From Paenibacillus cellulositrophicus (GTDB taxonomy: Bacteria > Bacillota > Bacilli > Paenibacillales > Paenibacillaceae), in the NCBI RefSeq assembly GCF_009363095.1, contig NZ_CP045295.1, positions 4,927,001-4,991,000 on the forward strand: 64,000 bases of DNA. The letters are read 5' to 3'. The notes under the pieces were generated by a model that saw nothing but the letters and a program-made list of their open reading frames with translations, did not search any database and was not told where the DNA came from. This document shows, one piece after another, positions 25,952 through 36,593 of the stretch; within the stretch, counting starts at the first letter, position 1, and each line of letters opens with the position of its first letter. The translations under genes and the position numbers were made by a program.

Positions 25952-26224
25952 CTACGGCCGCTTGCGGTATTTTAAAATGCAGCCGATCATAATCAGCATC
26001 AGCACCAGCGACAGCGTATTGGTGATCAGAAACGGAATGCCGACACCGTCCTGCGCGATATGAATGGCATAGACCTCCATCAGGCCGATGCCGGCTACGA
26101 GCGATCCGAACGTTTTCAGGCTCAAATCCGCGACCGATTTGGTCCGGATGACCTGAATAATTTGCGGAATCCAGCCGAACGCCAAAATAAATCCGCCGAT
26201 GAGCTGCATGACTGCGTAAATCAT
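25952..26224 (-). CDS. SemiSWEET / PQ-loop small membrane protein
   Basis: This 90-residue protein has three transmembrane helices with the PQ motif in GWIPQIIQVIRT (residues about 17-28) and conserved SLKTFGSL. SemiSWEETs form homodimeric sugar uniporters; that function is a family inference. I start it at the ATG of 26224, 8 bases after GGGAGG, not at the TTG two codons earlier. It converges on the AEC gene. Confidence 0.83.
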   Translation of the reverse strand: MIYAVMQLIGGFILAFGWIPQIIQVIRTKSVADLSLKTFGSLVAGIGLMEVYAIHIAQDGVGIPFLITNTLSLVLMLIMIGCILKYRKRP

Positions 26225-26339
26225 GGCCAACGCCTCCCTTTATGAGGCTATTATATGCCCGGCGGGCTCGTGTCCGTGAATGGACCGGGACAGGTCTGGT
26301 ACAATAAAGAATAGGATAGATGAATGAAAGGATGACAAC

Positions 26340-26636
26340 ATGCTGACGATAACGGAATACGAAGCGGAGAAGATCAAGGACCCGTTCCGCATTTTGCAGG
26401 GAACCCGCTATGAATTCAAGCTCGACATCGAGGTGCCTGATGACGATGAGCTTTATACGGAGAATGGACTATATGTCCGGGTCATTTACAAGGTCGACGA
26501 GGACCAATCCGCGATCGTGAAATACGAAATTTATGAAAAAACGACGGGGCAGTACCTCGATTTTGACCTGGAGGAGGACGAAGTGGAGCTGCTCGAAAAC
26601 TTCTGCCGGGATCACCTGGACGAGGTCGACGAATAA
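26340..26636 (+). CDS. small acidic protein, DUF6509-like
   Basis: This 98-residue, strongly acidic protein has the order EYEAEKIKDPFRILQGTRYEF, an acidic DDDELYTENGLYVRVIY stretch, and an acidic helix at the end. It appears to match small Bacillales proteins of the DUF6509 type, but I am not certain of that number. No function is known. AAAGGATG lies 6 bases before the ATG. Confidence 0.68.
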   Translation: MLTITEYEAEKIKDPFRILQGTRYEFKLDIEVPDDDELYTENGLYVRVIYKVDEDQSAIVKYEIYEKTTGQYLDFDLEEDEVELLENFCRDHLDEVDE

Positions 26637-26726
26637 CTCTGCGAACCTCCGCAACTTGGAGTGGAGTGATCACGTCATCCGCTGCCGGGTACATTACATA
26701 TAGGATGAGTCTGGGGAGTGATGAGG

Positions 26727-27266
26727 ATGAAGCATACGGTACAGACGGTTCCCTACGGGTACGTGCCTCCGGTGCAGAAGCGTAAGGGGACGCTCATTTA
26801 TTACGATACGTTTGAAGAGACTGATGAAGAAGGTCTGAATGAAGCGGAGTCGCTGGCCGGCGTGCTGTCCTTTTCCAAGCTGGTGCTGTATCCGCTGCAT
26901 GAGGAGACGGTGCGGAGAATGACCAAGGAACCGGTCAGCCCGTTTTATAAACGGGAGAAACGGCTGGAAGCCTGGAGATCTGAAGGACACGGGAAGACGG
27001 TCATCGAGAACTGGGAGGGACGCCGAAAAAAATACACGCCGGTGGAAGCCGCCCTTCGCCATCTGACGGAGAAATATCCTGCGCCGCATTTTCTGCTGTT
27101 GACGCCGGATATGGCGAATCGGTTTGCCAGCTACAGTACCTTTGGGGAGTGGATCGTCAAGCTAAGGCTGCTGCTGACGGAGGAGCCGGAGGCGGTGCAT
27201 CCAAAGCTTGAGCAGTACAGCCACCGCTGGGATACCGCTCAAGGAGCAGTCTCGAAGCAGCGCTGA
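26727..27266 (+). CDS. hypothetical protein
   Basis: I do not recognise this 179-residue soluble protein. It has a short N-terminal beta segment (TVPYGYVPPVQKRKGTLIYY), alternating strands and helices (FSKLVLYPLHEETVRRM), a basic middle (ENWEGRRKKYTP), and an FLLLTPDMANRFASYSTF segment. An alpha/beta fold is likely. I place the start at 26727, 8 bases after GGGGAG, over GTG and ATG codons that overlap that site. Confidence 0.6.
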   Translation: MKHTVQTVPYGYVPPVQKRKGTLIYYDTFEETDEEGLNEAESLAGVLSFSKLVLYPLHEETVRRMTKEPVSPFYKREKRLEAWRSEGHGKTVIENWEGRRKKYTPVEAALRHLTEKYPAPHFLLLTPDMANRFASYSTFGEWIVKLRLLLTEEPEAVHPKLEQYSHRWDTAQGAVSKQR

Positions 27267-27439
27267 CCTGATTAGCCGCGCCGGATCCATCCGATGTTTA
27301 ACGAACTTTTTACGAGGCGCAGCTCCACAAAAGCTGAATATCGCCGCTAAGCGGCAGTCCGCCGGTGCATATGGCCCCATCGATCATGGGAGGCGCCTGG
27401 CGGGCTGCCGACTTCTTTTCGGCCATGAACAAGCGTCCC

Positions 27440-27991
27440 TTAGTCATAACCGCCTTCAGCTGCCGGCAAGGCCTGATAGGCCTCTTTGGCGTTTACGATG
27501 GATTGAATGAAATTTCTTAATTCCAACAACGCGATTGCATCGTCGGACAGTTCGCAATTCCGGTCCGTCCACGAGAATGACTCCGTTTTACCATCGACGG
27601 TTACCGTCCACGCATCTTCATTGCTTGGCGACTGGGAGCAATTTCGGCTTGTAGCAAATTTCTTCGGTGCTATGATGTTTATTTCTCTCATTTTGCCGTA
27701 AATCTCCCGCATTTCATCTTGGGTGAATTTGAGATGAGCCGTTGCGGTACCTTTCGTAATTAAATCTTTCGTTACGGTCCCTTGAAAGGTGTTTATCTCA
27801 TTTTTAGTGACATCGCCATAACCAAAACGGACAACGAAATTAAAATCATCCGGCATGTCTGCGGGCATACCATCTTCCTGATTTGCCATCTCTGCTGACG
27901 GTGCAGCGCTACCTTTATCCAAATCAGAATCCGGAGAGCACCCGGCCAGAAACGTCATAGCGATAAGCAGAGATAACAATCCTCTTTTCAT
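27440..27991 (-). CDS. predicted lipoprotein
   Basis: This 183-residue protein starts with a lipoprotein signal peptide ending in the lipobox FLAGC (Cys18), so it should be anchored outside the membrane. A Ser/Asp/Ala-rich linker follows, then a beta-rich domain with two Cys residues (SRNCSQSP and TDRNCELS) that could form a disulfide. Function is unknown. The start follows GGGAGGGAG by 5 bases. Confidence 0.8.
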   Translation of the reverse strand: MKRGLLSLLIAMTFLAGCSPDSDLDKGSAAPSAEMANQEDGMPADMPDDFNFVVRFGYGDVTKNEINTFQGTVTKDLITKGTATAHLKFTQDEMREIYGKMREINIIAPKKFATSRNCSQSPSNEDAWTVTVDGKTESFSWTDRNCELSDDAIALLELRNFIQSIVNAKEAYQALPAAEGGYD

Positions 27992-28310
27992 TGCACTCCC
28001 TCCCCATGTATCTTTTATGACGAGAACCGGTCGGCAGGAGTTGCATCCCATTCTCCGCTTAAGCTGCAACCACTGCTGGCACATTCTGTTTTACCAACAA
28101 GAAATGCACTCCCAGCACGGGCAGAATCCCTTTACCACGGTTGCTCATTCCCGGAAACCCCGGTAAACTTATAATTGGACTGAATCAAGTCATTCTCGAA
28201 AGTCATCATGTATCTATTCCCTAAAGTCAAAGGTTGAGTTTACAAATGTGGCGCAGCCTTGGAAGCTGCTTGGTCCGCCGCTGAATTTGCATTGTTAGGA
28301 GTTCTTATTT
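27992..28310. other. 319-base gap without a recognisable gene
   Basis: Divergent region between the lipoprotein and recQ genes. I see no convincing open frame with a ribosome site, no strong promoter match and no terminator. The last 15 bases hold the recQ ribosome site TAGGAG. Confidence 0.5.
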
Positions 28311-30167
<1,857 letters not shown>

Positions 30168-30185
30168 GAAGAAGGTCGTGAACCG

Positions 30186-31955
30186 ATGAAAGTCCTGTTA
30201 TCCACCCTGAATGCCAAATACATCCATACCTGCCTGGCCATCCGCCTGCTCAAGGCATACAGCCAGCATGAATTTGATATCGAGCTGGCCGAGTATACGA
30301 TCAAAGACCCGGTCATGAACATCGTGTCCGACCTGTTTCAACGGAAACCCGACGTCATCGGGTTCTCCTGCTATATTTGGAATATCGAAGAGACGCTGAA
30401 AGTGATTGAGATCGTGAAGAAGGTCATGCCGGAAGTCACGATCGTGCTCGGCGGACCGGAAGTGTCCTATGACACCCAGTACTGGATGGAGCGGATGCCG
30501 GCGGTCGATTTCATCGTCATGGGCGACGGCGAAGAGACCTTCCACCATTTGCTGCAGGTGATCGAAGGAGACCGCAAGTTCCATTTTGTCTATGGTGTTG
30601 CTTACCGGAAGGGCGACGAAGTGATCATCAACCCGCCGCGGCCGAAGAGCGATCTCAATACGCTGCCCACGCCGCACCGTTTTCCCGAGGATATCCCGAA
30701 TTTGGGGAAGCGAATCGTCTACTTCGAGACGAGCCGCGGTTGTCCGTTCCAGTGCCAGTTCTGCCTGTCCAGCATCGAGAACGGCGTCCGGTATTACGAC
30801 ATCGAGCGGGTGAAGTCCGATATTACGTATTTGATCGACCACGGCGCAAAGATCATCAAGTTTCTGGACCGCACGTTTAACATTAACCATCAGTATGCGC
30901 TGGAGATGTTTGATTTTCTCATTAAAAATAACCGCGGCTGCGTGTTCCAGTTCGAAATTACGGCAGACATCATGCGTCCCGAAGTGCTGCAATATCTTGC
31001 CGACAACGCGCCCCCGGGGATTTTCCGGTTCGAAATCGGCGTACAGTCGACGAACGATCCGACCAACGTTATCGTCAAGCGGCGGCAAAATTTCGAGAAG
31101 CTGTCCCGGACCGTCAGCATCATTAAAAACAGCGGCAAAATCGACCAGCATTTGGATCTGATCGCCGGTCTGCCGGAAGAGGATTATGAAACGTTCCGCA
31201 AGACATTTAACGACGTGTTCGCCCTGGGACCGGAGGAGCTGCAGCTCGGTTTTCTGAAAATGCTGCGTGGCACCGGCCTGCGCCGCGATGCCGGCAAGTA
31301 CGATTACACGTACATGGATCAGGCGCCTTACGAAATTCTTGGCAGCCACAAGCTGCCATTTGCCGACATCGTCCGGCTTAAGCGGCTGGAGGATGTGCTT
31401 GAGAAATACTGGAACGCGCACCGGATGGATCATACGCTGAACTATCTCATGACCCATGAATTTCCGTCACCGTTCGATTTCTTCCAGGAATTCGGCGACT
31501 ATTGGGAAGGGCAGGGCTGGCAGAAGATCGGCCATCAGCTCGAGGACCTGTTCACGCGTCTGGCCGCCTTCCTGAAGCAGCGAGAGACGAAGCGCATGGA
31601 TGTGATTCTGGGGCTGATGAAGCTGGATTATTTCCTCAACCATAAGTACAAGCCGCGTAAAATTTGGTGGGAGCAGCCGCTCGCCAAGGACGATTGGAGC
31701 AGCCTGATGCGAAAGGTCACGGAGCATCCGGAGCTCGTCTCGGGGAACTTCGCTTCCCTGGGCTTGTCCGAACGGGAGCTGCAAAAGCATGCAGTGCTTG
31801 AAGTGCTGCCGTTTGCGCTGGATGACTTGCTGGCCGGCAGAGACAACGGAGCGGAGGCTTCCGGGGGGACGGTGCTGATCGTGCTGTACCAGCAGAACGA
31901 GAGCGAGCTGCCTGTGTTCTACACGATGAAGCTGCAGCCGGCGGAGTTGCTGTAG
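30186..31955 (+). CDS. B12-binding radical SAM protein with DUF4080
   Basis: This 589-residue enzyme has an N-terminal B12-binding-like domain (residues 1-140, with the FSCYIWNIEETL segment). The radical SAM core follows, with the 4Fe-4S triad in RGCPFQCQFC (about residues 183-192). The C-terminal DUF4080 part carries HLDLIAGLPEED in the core and HRMDHTLNYL later. Such enzymes do radical methylation or rearrangement; the substrate is unknown. It sits 19 bases after recQ with an AAGAAGG site, so the two are probably co-transcribed. A strong terminator follows. Confidence 0.87.
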   Translation: MKVLLSTLNAKYIHTCLAIRLLKAYSQHEFDIELAEYTIKDPVMNIVSDLFQRKPDVIGFSCYIWNIEETLKVIEIVKKVMPEVTIVLGGPEVSYDTQYWMERMPAVDFIVMGDGEETFHHLLQVIEGDRKFHFVYGVAYRKGDEVIINPPRPKSDLNTLPTPHRFPEDIPNLGKRIVYFETSRGCPFQCQFCLSSIENGVRYYDIERVKSDITYLIDHGAKIIKFLDRTFNINHQYALEMFDFLIKNNRGCVFQFEITADIMRPEVLQYLADNAPPGIFRFEIGVQSTNDPTNVIVKRRQNFEKLSRTVSIIKNSGKIDQHLDLIAGLPEEDYETFRKTFNDVFALGPEELQLGFLKMLRGTGLRRDAGKYDYTYMDQAPYEILGSHKLPFADIVRLKRLEDVLEKYWNAHRMDHTLNYLMTHEFPSPFDFFQEFGDYWEGQGWQKIGHQLEDLFTRLAAFLKQRETKRMDVILGLMKLDYFLNHKYKPRKIWWEQPLAKDDWSSLMRKVTEHPELVSGNFASLGLSERELQKHAVLEVLPFALDDLLAGRDNGAEASGGTVLIVLYQQNESELPVFYTMKLQPAELL

Positions 31956-32003
31956 TTGAACGCGTTAAGATCGGCAAATTTTGAGCGTCGATAATATGCA
32001 CAG

Positions 32004-32049
32004 AAAAGCCGCTGCACGGGGTTATGACCACCGTGCAGCGGCTTTTGTT
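32004..32049. terminator. bidirectional terminator between the radical SAM gene and the hydrolase gene
   Basis: A 16-bp stem (AAAAGCCGCTGCACGG / CCGTGCAGCGGCTTTT) separates converging genes. Confidence 0.9.
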
Positions 32050-32098
32050 CATTCAGGCCTTGAACCTGCGGGTATTTCTTCGAAATAGGGGAAGGGCA

Positions 32099-33022
32099 CT
32101 ACACATGCCGCTCCAGCCAATCGAGCAGCTCGGTCATGACCTCGTCCCGGTTCATCTCGTTCAGCATTTCATGGCGTCCGTTCGGGTACAGCCTGCATTC
32201 CACATCCTTGATGCCGATGCTGCGATAAATGTCCTCCAGCCGCCGGACGCCCTTGCCTCGTTCCCCGACCGGATCGAGTTCCCCGCTGAAGAGGTACACC
32301 GGCTTATCCCGGGGAATGCCATCATAGCTGCCGGGATTCTGAATATCCTGCAGCAGGCTGAAGAAGTCGTAGAAGAATGAGGTCGTGCAAATGGCTCCGC
32401 AGTACGGATCTTCAATGTATTTATCGACTTCCTTCGGATCCCGGGAGAGCCAGTCAAACCGCGTCCGGGTCGGGGAAAAGCTGCGGTTGTAGCTGCCGAA
32501 GACCATTGCGTTCAGCAGGATGCTGCGGTGCGACTCCCCCTGGAGTGCTCCTTGCAGCCTGGCGACCGCTTTGCCGGCGTTCAGCATGCTCCGCGGCCCG
32601 TTCGTACCGGACAGAATAAAGCCAGTATACGGTCCGCCGTCCGTCTCCATCACCCGCTGCACGAGGAACGACCCCATGCTGTGCCCCATCAAAAAATGGG
32701 GAATATCCGGGTGCCGGTCACGAACGATGCCGCCGAGCTGCTGAATGTCCTGGAGCATATGCCGGAAGCCGTCCTTGCCGGTATGGCCGAGCCGCTCCAC
32801 ACTGCCGGCGGTCAGGCCGTGCCCGCGCTGGTCGTGGGCATATACGGCATAGCGGAACCGCGTCAGCAGCGCGGCGAGCCGTTTGTAGCGTTCGGCCGTT
32901 TCGCACATGCCGTGGGTGATCTGCAAGACGGCCTTCACTCCAGCCGGCTCGTCGGGAAGCCAGGCATAGATATGGATCTGCGTGCCCAGCGGATCCGTCA
33001 TCGTAAACGTTTGTTCCCGCAA
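32099..33022 (-). CDS. alpha/beta hydrolase, lysophospholipase-like
   Basis: This 307-residue protein belongs to the monoglyceride-lipase/lysophospholipase alpha/beta hydrolases. QITHGMCETAERY gives the oxyanion His-Gly, YAHDQRGHG follows, the nucleophile elbow is GHSMGS, and the acid and His are in SGELDPVG and NGRHEMLNE. It likely cleaves a monoacyl lipid, inferred from family. The start is TTG at 33022, 9 bases after AAGGAG. Confidence 0.87.
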   Translation of the reverse strand: MREQTFTMTDPLGTQIHIYAWLPDEPAGVKAVLQITHGMCETAERYKRLAALLTRFRYAVYAHDQRGHGLTAGSVERLGHTGKDGFRHMLQDIQQLGGIVRDRHPDIPHFLMGHSMGSFLVQRVMETDGGPYTGFILSGTNGPRSMLNAGKAVARLQGALQGESHRSILLNAMVFGSYNRSFSPTRTRFDWLSRDPKEVDKYIEDPYCGAICTTSFFYDFFSLLQDIQNPGSYDGIPRDKPVYLFSGELDPVGERGKGVRRLEDIYRSIGIKDVECRLYPNGRHEMLNEMNRDEVMTELLDWLERHV

Positions 33023-33094
33023 TGGAGGTCACTCCTTCATTCTTTCGTGAATGACAGACCAATCAGAAGAAATGCCCCGTGCCTTATATCAGGC

Positions 33095-34063
33095 TTAAGG
33101 CAGGTAGGAACGGAGAACGGTAGCATTTCCTCTTAGCTCATATTGACCGAGATTAGCCGGTAGCAGGAAGCATTGGCCGGCTTTGTAGTCCTGTGAGCCG
33201 CCGTCCCAGGCGATGAAGCCGCTGCCGTCGCATACGACCAAGATGGTGAAGCTATCTGGAGTGGTGGAGAGGCTCCAGGATCCGTCCACAATTCCCTTTT
33301 CCACGATGAAATAAGGGGACTTCGCCAGCTGCAGCCATTCGCCCGCAGCGCTGCCGGCGGTCTTCATCGTTGTGGCCCCGGATCCTTCGTAGGCGATGAC
33401 GTTCAGCGAATCTTCAATGTGCAGCTCCCGCGGCTTGCCGTCCAATCCCGGACGGTTGTAGTCGTAGAGGCGATATGTCGTATCGGAGTTCTGCTGGATT
33501 TCCGCTACGACTACACCGGCGCAAAGCGCATGCACCGTGCCGGCAGGGATGTAGAACGTGTCTCCGGCTTCGACGGAAACTTCCTGCAGGCTGTCCATGA
33601 CGGTTCCGTTCTCGAGCGCTTCTTTCATTGCCTCGCGTGTAACGCCTTCCTTAAGGCCATAGATGATTTTGGCGTCCGGCTTGGCGTCCAGCACGTACCA
33701 CATTTCCGTCTTGCCGAGCTCGCCTTTCGGCAGCCCCTCATAGTCGTCGGTCGGATGCACTTGGACCGACAGGTCGTCATTGCAGTCCAGCAGCTTGATC
33801 AGGAGTGGGAAGCGGCCGTTTTTCTCGGAAAATCCCTTGGCGCCGAACCACTCCTTGCCGAATTGTTCGCGGACTTGGTCCAGGCCTTGGCCTTTCAGCT
33901 CGCCGTTAATCACGGTTGTCGTGCCGTTCGGATGATCGGCGATCATCCAGCCCTCGCCGATATGTCCCTCCGGAATCTGCAGCCCGAACTGCTCGAGCGC
34001 TCGGCCTCCCCATACGCGTTCTTTAAACTCCGGCTGAAATAATAATGGATAAGGTTGTGTCAT
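33095..34063 (-). CDS. manA: mannose-6-phosphate isomerase, class I
   Basis: This 322-residue zinc enzyme interconverts mannose-6-phosphate and fructose-6-phosphate. The metal-binding pattern is QVHP (about residue 98), followed by a Glu in GELGKTEMWYVL and a His in FYIPAGTVHALCAG. Length and order match the Bacillus ManA/Pmi/YvyI group. The start ATG of 34063 follows AAAGGA by about 11 bases. It is downstream of the ytqA-ytqB pair on the same strand with a 217-base gap. Confidence 0.9.
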   Translation of the reverse strand: MTQPYPLLFQPEFKERVWGGRALEQFGLQIPEGHIGEGWMIADHPNGTTTVINGELKGQGLDQVREQFGKEWFGAKGFSEKNGRFPLLIKLLDCNDDLSVQVHPTDDYEGLPKGELGKTEMWYVLDAKPDAKIIYGLKEGVTREAMKEALENGTVMDSLQEVSVEAGDTFYIPAGTVHALCAGVVVAEIQQNSDTTYRLYDYNRPGLDGKPRELHIEDSLNVIAYEGSGATTMKTAGSAAGEWLQLAKSPYFIVEKGIVDGSWSLSTTPDSFTILVVCDGSGFIAWDGGSQDYKAGQCFLLPANLGQYELRGNATVLRSYLP

Positions 34064-34280
34064 GTCTTCATCGTTCCTTTCTTGGGTTCGTGTGATCGCT
34101 TGGGATAAACCGCTACTATGTAAAACAATACCTTGGGCCGGGCTGATCCCCTTGGACCGGAATCCATCCGGATGAAGAGGGCGGCCGGGCCCCGGGCACA
34201 AACGGTTTCAATGTGTTCAGCATGCCGCGCCGCCTGGTGGGAGGAAGCTCGCGGCACGAGCCGCACAAGCGGCCAGCGCG

Positions 34281-34862
34281 CTATTTTTTCTCCAGCGCAA
34301 TGACATAAGGGGCATCCGCGCGCTGCAGCTGCCTGTATATGACGGCCTGAGCCGACGACTGCGGCAGGGTGGTGGCCCAAGCCGTTACCTCCTGGGCCTC
34401 CAGATCGCCGCCGGCATGGCCCGGATACAGCACGGCCGTCATAATGCCCCGCCGTCTCAGCAGGGACAAGCCGGCTTCCAGCGCTTCAATCGTGCTGTCC
34501 GGCGTGGTGATGACGGCTTTGTCCGCCTCCTCGGCAGGCAGGTAGCCGAGGTTGAACATCACCGCCCCGACCCGGCCGTGCACGCCCTCCGGCAGCGCCT
34601 CCCGCATCGCGGCATGGCTCTGCAGGTACAGCGTCACCGGAGCGATCCGCTCCGGTGTTTCCTGCGCCAGCCGTTGCCGGGTCAGGGTCAGCGCCTGCTC
34701 CTGCACGTCAAAGCCGTAGACGTGCCCCTTGGGACCGACCGTCTTGGCCAGAAAGTGCGTATCGGCCCCTGTACCGATCGTGGCATCCACGGCAATATCC
34801 CCGGGACTCAGACGCTCGGCGATTTGTTTGTGGGCAAAGCTAAGAACGGAAAGAAACCCCAT
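34281..34862 (-). CDS. ytqB: class I SAM methyltransferase YtqB/MnmM (tRNA wobble uridine)
   Basis: This 193-residue Rossmann methyltransferase has the SAM loop VDATIGTGADTHF (about residues 26-38) and GFDVQEQAL, with a later FNLGYLP motif IV. It matches Bacillus YtqB, now linked to the last methylation of mnm5s2U at the tRNA wobble position (MnmM). Its ATG is one base after the ytqA stop, with GGAGGAAAG inside the end of ytqA, so the pair is translationally linked. The neighbour gene supports the tRNA-modification role. Confidence 0.87.
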   Translation of the reverse strand: MGFLSVLSFAHKQIAERLSPGDIAVDATIGTGADTHFLAKTVGPKGHVYGFDVQEQALTLTRQRLAQETPERIAPVTLYLQSHAAMREALPEGVHGRVGAVMFNLGYLPAEEADKAVITTPDSTIEALEAGLSLLRRRGIMTAVLYPGHAGGDLEAQEVTAWATTLPQSSAQAVIYRQLQRADAPYVIALEKK

Positions 34863-34863
34863 G

Positions 34864-35817
34864 CTATACTTTCCTCCAATACTTACCCTGCCAGCTGTCC
34901 CGTGCCTCGAGCTCGGCGTCGATGCCGTTCAGCACTTCCCATTTTTCCTGAGACCACATTGGGCCGATCAGCAGTTTCCGCGGAGCGTCGCCCGTCAGGC
35001 GGTGAACGATCATTTCGGGCGGCAGAAATTCAAGCGTGTCCGCAACCAGCTTAATATATTCATCCTGTTCCAGGAAGCGGAGCAGATCCGCTTCATACTG
35101 CCTGACCATCGGCGTACCCTTCATCAGGTGAAGCAGATGGATTTTGATGCCTTGAACGTCCATGTTCGCCACGGCACGCCCGGTCTCCAGCATCATTTCG
35201 TGGGTTTCCTGCGGCAGGCCATAAATGATATGCGCGCATACCCGGATGCCATGCCTCCGCAGCTTCTCCACGGCGTCGATGAAGCACTGGGTGTCATGCG
35301 CACGGTTGATCAGATGGGATGTCTCCTGGTGAATGGTCTGCAGCCCCATTTCGACCCATAGATAGGTCCGCTCGTTCAGCTCGGCCAAATACTCGATCAC
35401 ATCGTCCGGCAGGCAGTCCGGCCGCGTGGCGATGGACAAGCCAACAACGCCCGGCTGTTCCAAAATGACTTCATAATACTCGCGCAGCACATCGACGGGG
35501 GCGTACGTGTTGGTATAGGCCTGGAAATAACCGATATATCGGGCGTGCGGCCACTTCTCATGCTGTTTGTCCCGGATGCTGTTAAACTGGGTGATCAGGT
35601 CGTCGCGCCGGCTGCCGGCAAAGTCGCCCGAGCCCCGGGCGCTGCAGAAGGTGCAGCCGCCCCTCGCAATTGAACCGTCGCGGTTGGGGCAGGTGAATCC
35701 GGCATCCAGCATGACCTTGAACACTTTATCGTTAAACTGTTCCCGCATCTCGTAATTCCACGTATGGAATCTTTTATCGCCCCACAGCAGGGGAGAAGAA
35801 AGGGTTGGGCTGTTCAT
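34864..35817 (-). CDS. ytqA: TIGR01212-family radical SAM protein YtqA (MnmL-like)
   Basis: This 317-residue radical SAM enzyme has the cluster-binding pattern CPNRDGS followed by GGCTFCSARG (about residues 40-58), typical of the TIGR01212/Elp3-like group. Later conserved pieces are GLSIATRPDCLP and VEMGLQTIHQETS. Bacillus YtqA precedes YtqB and has been linked with it to the alternate mnm5s2U route in Gram-positives. I choose the ATG at 35817, 9 bases after AAAGGAG, rather than an upstream in-frame ATG. Confidence 0.87.
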   Translation of the reverse strand: MNSPTLSSPLLWGDKRFHTWNYEMREQFNDKVFKVMLDAGFTCPNRDGSIARGGCTFCSARGSGDFAGSRRDDLITQFNSIRDKQHEKWPHARYIGYFQAYTNTYAPVDVLREYYEVILEQPGVVGLSIATRPDCLPDDVIEYLAELNERTYLWVEMGLQTIHQETSHLINRAHDTQCFIDAVEKLRRHGIRVCAHIIYGLPQETHEMMLETGRAVANMDVQGIKIHLLHLMKGTPMVRQYEADLLRFLEQDEYIKLVADTLEFLPPEMIVHRLTGDAPRKLLIGPMWSQEKWEVLNGIDAELEARDSWQGKYWRKV

Positions 35818-36071
35818 GGATGGTACTCCTTTATTGTGCATTGCAGCTTACGCTTGCTCTATTGTAACAAAAATCAGGCCTAAAGGGTATGAGGAGGCCC
35901 GTGGGAAACACTGAGACTTACGGGCTTTTCTCCCCTTGGATTTTGAGCCGTTATTTAATATAGAGGTTCTCCATGATTCGGGGCGAAATACCCGGATATT
36001 TCAGGTTCATAGACTGCAAAAAAATGTTTCAAAAACAGCGCCGCTATGCCGCTAATCAGGCGAATATTCCA

Positions 36072-36100
36072 TTGATAAAACTTACATGAAGTGTTATATT
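36072..36100 (+). promoter_or_regulatory. sigma-A promoter of the 65-residue-protein gene
   Basis: TTGATA, a 17-base spacer and TATATT. The leader contains a small ACCCC/GGGGT hairpin at about 36117-36132. The rest of the 380-base gap from 35818 shows no gene. Confidence 0.7.
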
Positions 36101-36197
36101 TTAATTAGCGTCAGCACCCCGTTTTCGGGGTAAATATCTTATAGAATTCATAAAAGATTGACGTCATGGCCAACATATTAACCGTGAGGTGATAATG

Positions 36198-36395
36198 ATG
36201 AATTCTTCAACTGCTGAGACACAAGGTAAAGGCAAGATTTCTGTAGAGCTGACTCCTGATGAGGCGCTTGCCCTGACAGGCGTAGAGTTTAACGGCAATC
36301 CGGAAGTGAAAGCGGCTGCCCGCCGCAAAATTCGCAACGCCTTCGAAAAGACATTTGATTTTCAGCATCAAGATGCGGTAGACTATCAACAATGA
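36198..36395 (+). CDS. small hypothetical protein
   Basis: This 65-residue soluble protein is not one I recognise. It has a central ISVELTPDEALALTGVEF strand-helix and a basic helix (VKAAARRKIRNAFEKTF). The start at 36198 follows GAGGTG by 6 bases; another ATG lies three bases earlier. It has its own promoter and terminator, so it is a real single-gene unit just before trmB. Confidence 0.7.
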   Translation: MNSSTAETQGKGKISVELTPDEALALTGVEFNGNPEVKAAARRKIRNAFEKTFDFQHQDAVDYQQ

Positions 36396-36430
36396 AACCG
36401 TTGGACCCCAATTCCAAATAGATAATGGAA

Positions 36431-36484
36431 AAGAATTCCGAATTCCTCGTGTTCGCATGAGAGAGACCGGGATTCTTTTTCTTT
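36431..36484 (+). terminator. terminator after the 65-residue-protein gene
   Basis: AAGAATTCCG pairs with CGGGATTCTT (one wobble) across a 27-base loop, followed by a T-rich run. Confidence 0.6.
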
Positions 36485-36593
36485 TGGGGCAAGTCAAGCT
36501 TTGCCTCTTTACATTTCGGCTTAAGTTCGGCACAATATTGCAGTAGCCGCAAGTGCCGCGGCAGGACGGAAGTATAACTAGCGGAGGTATGAG

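Noticed and set aside
27208..27510. A 100-codon plus-strand frame between the hypothetical protein and the lipoprotein genes
   Set aside because: It begins inside the previous gene in another frame and overlaps the lipoprotein gene; no domain and no site.
35897..35929. Terminator-like GCCCGT/ACGGGC hairpin with TTTT
   Set aside because: Only six pairs with a 17-base loop, and no plus-strand gene upstream that would end there.
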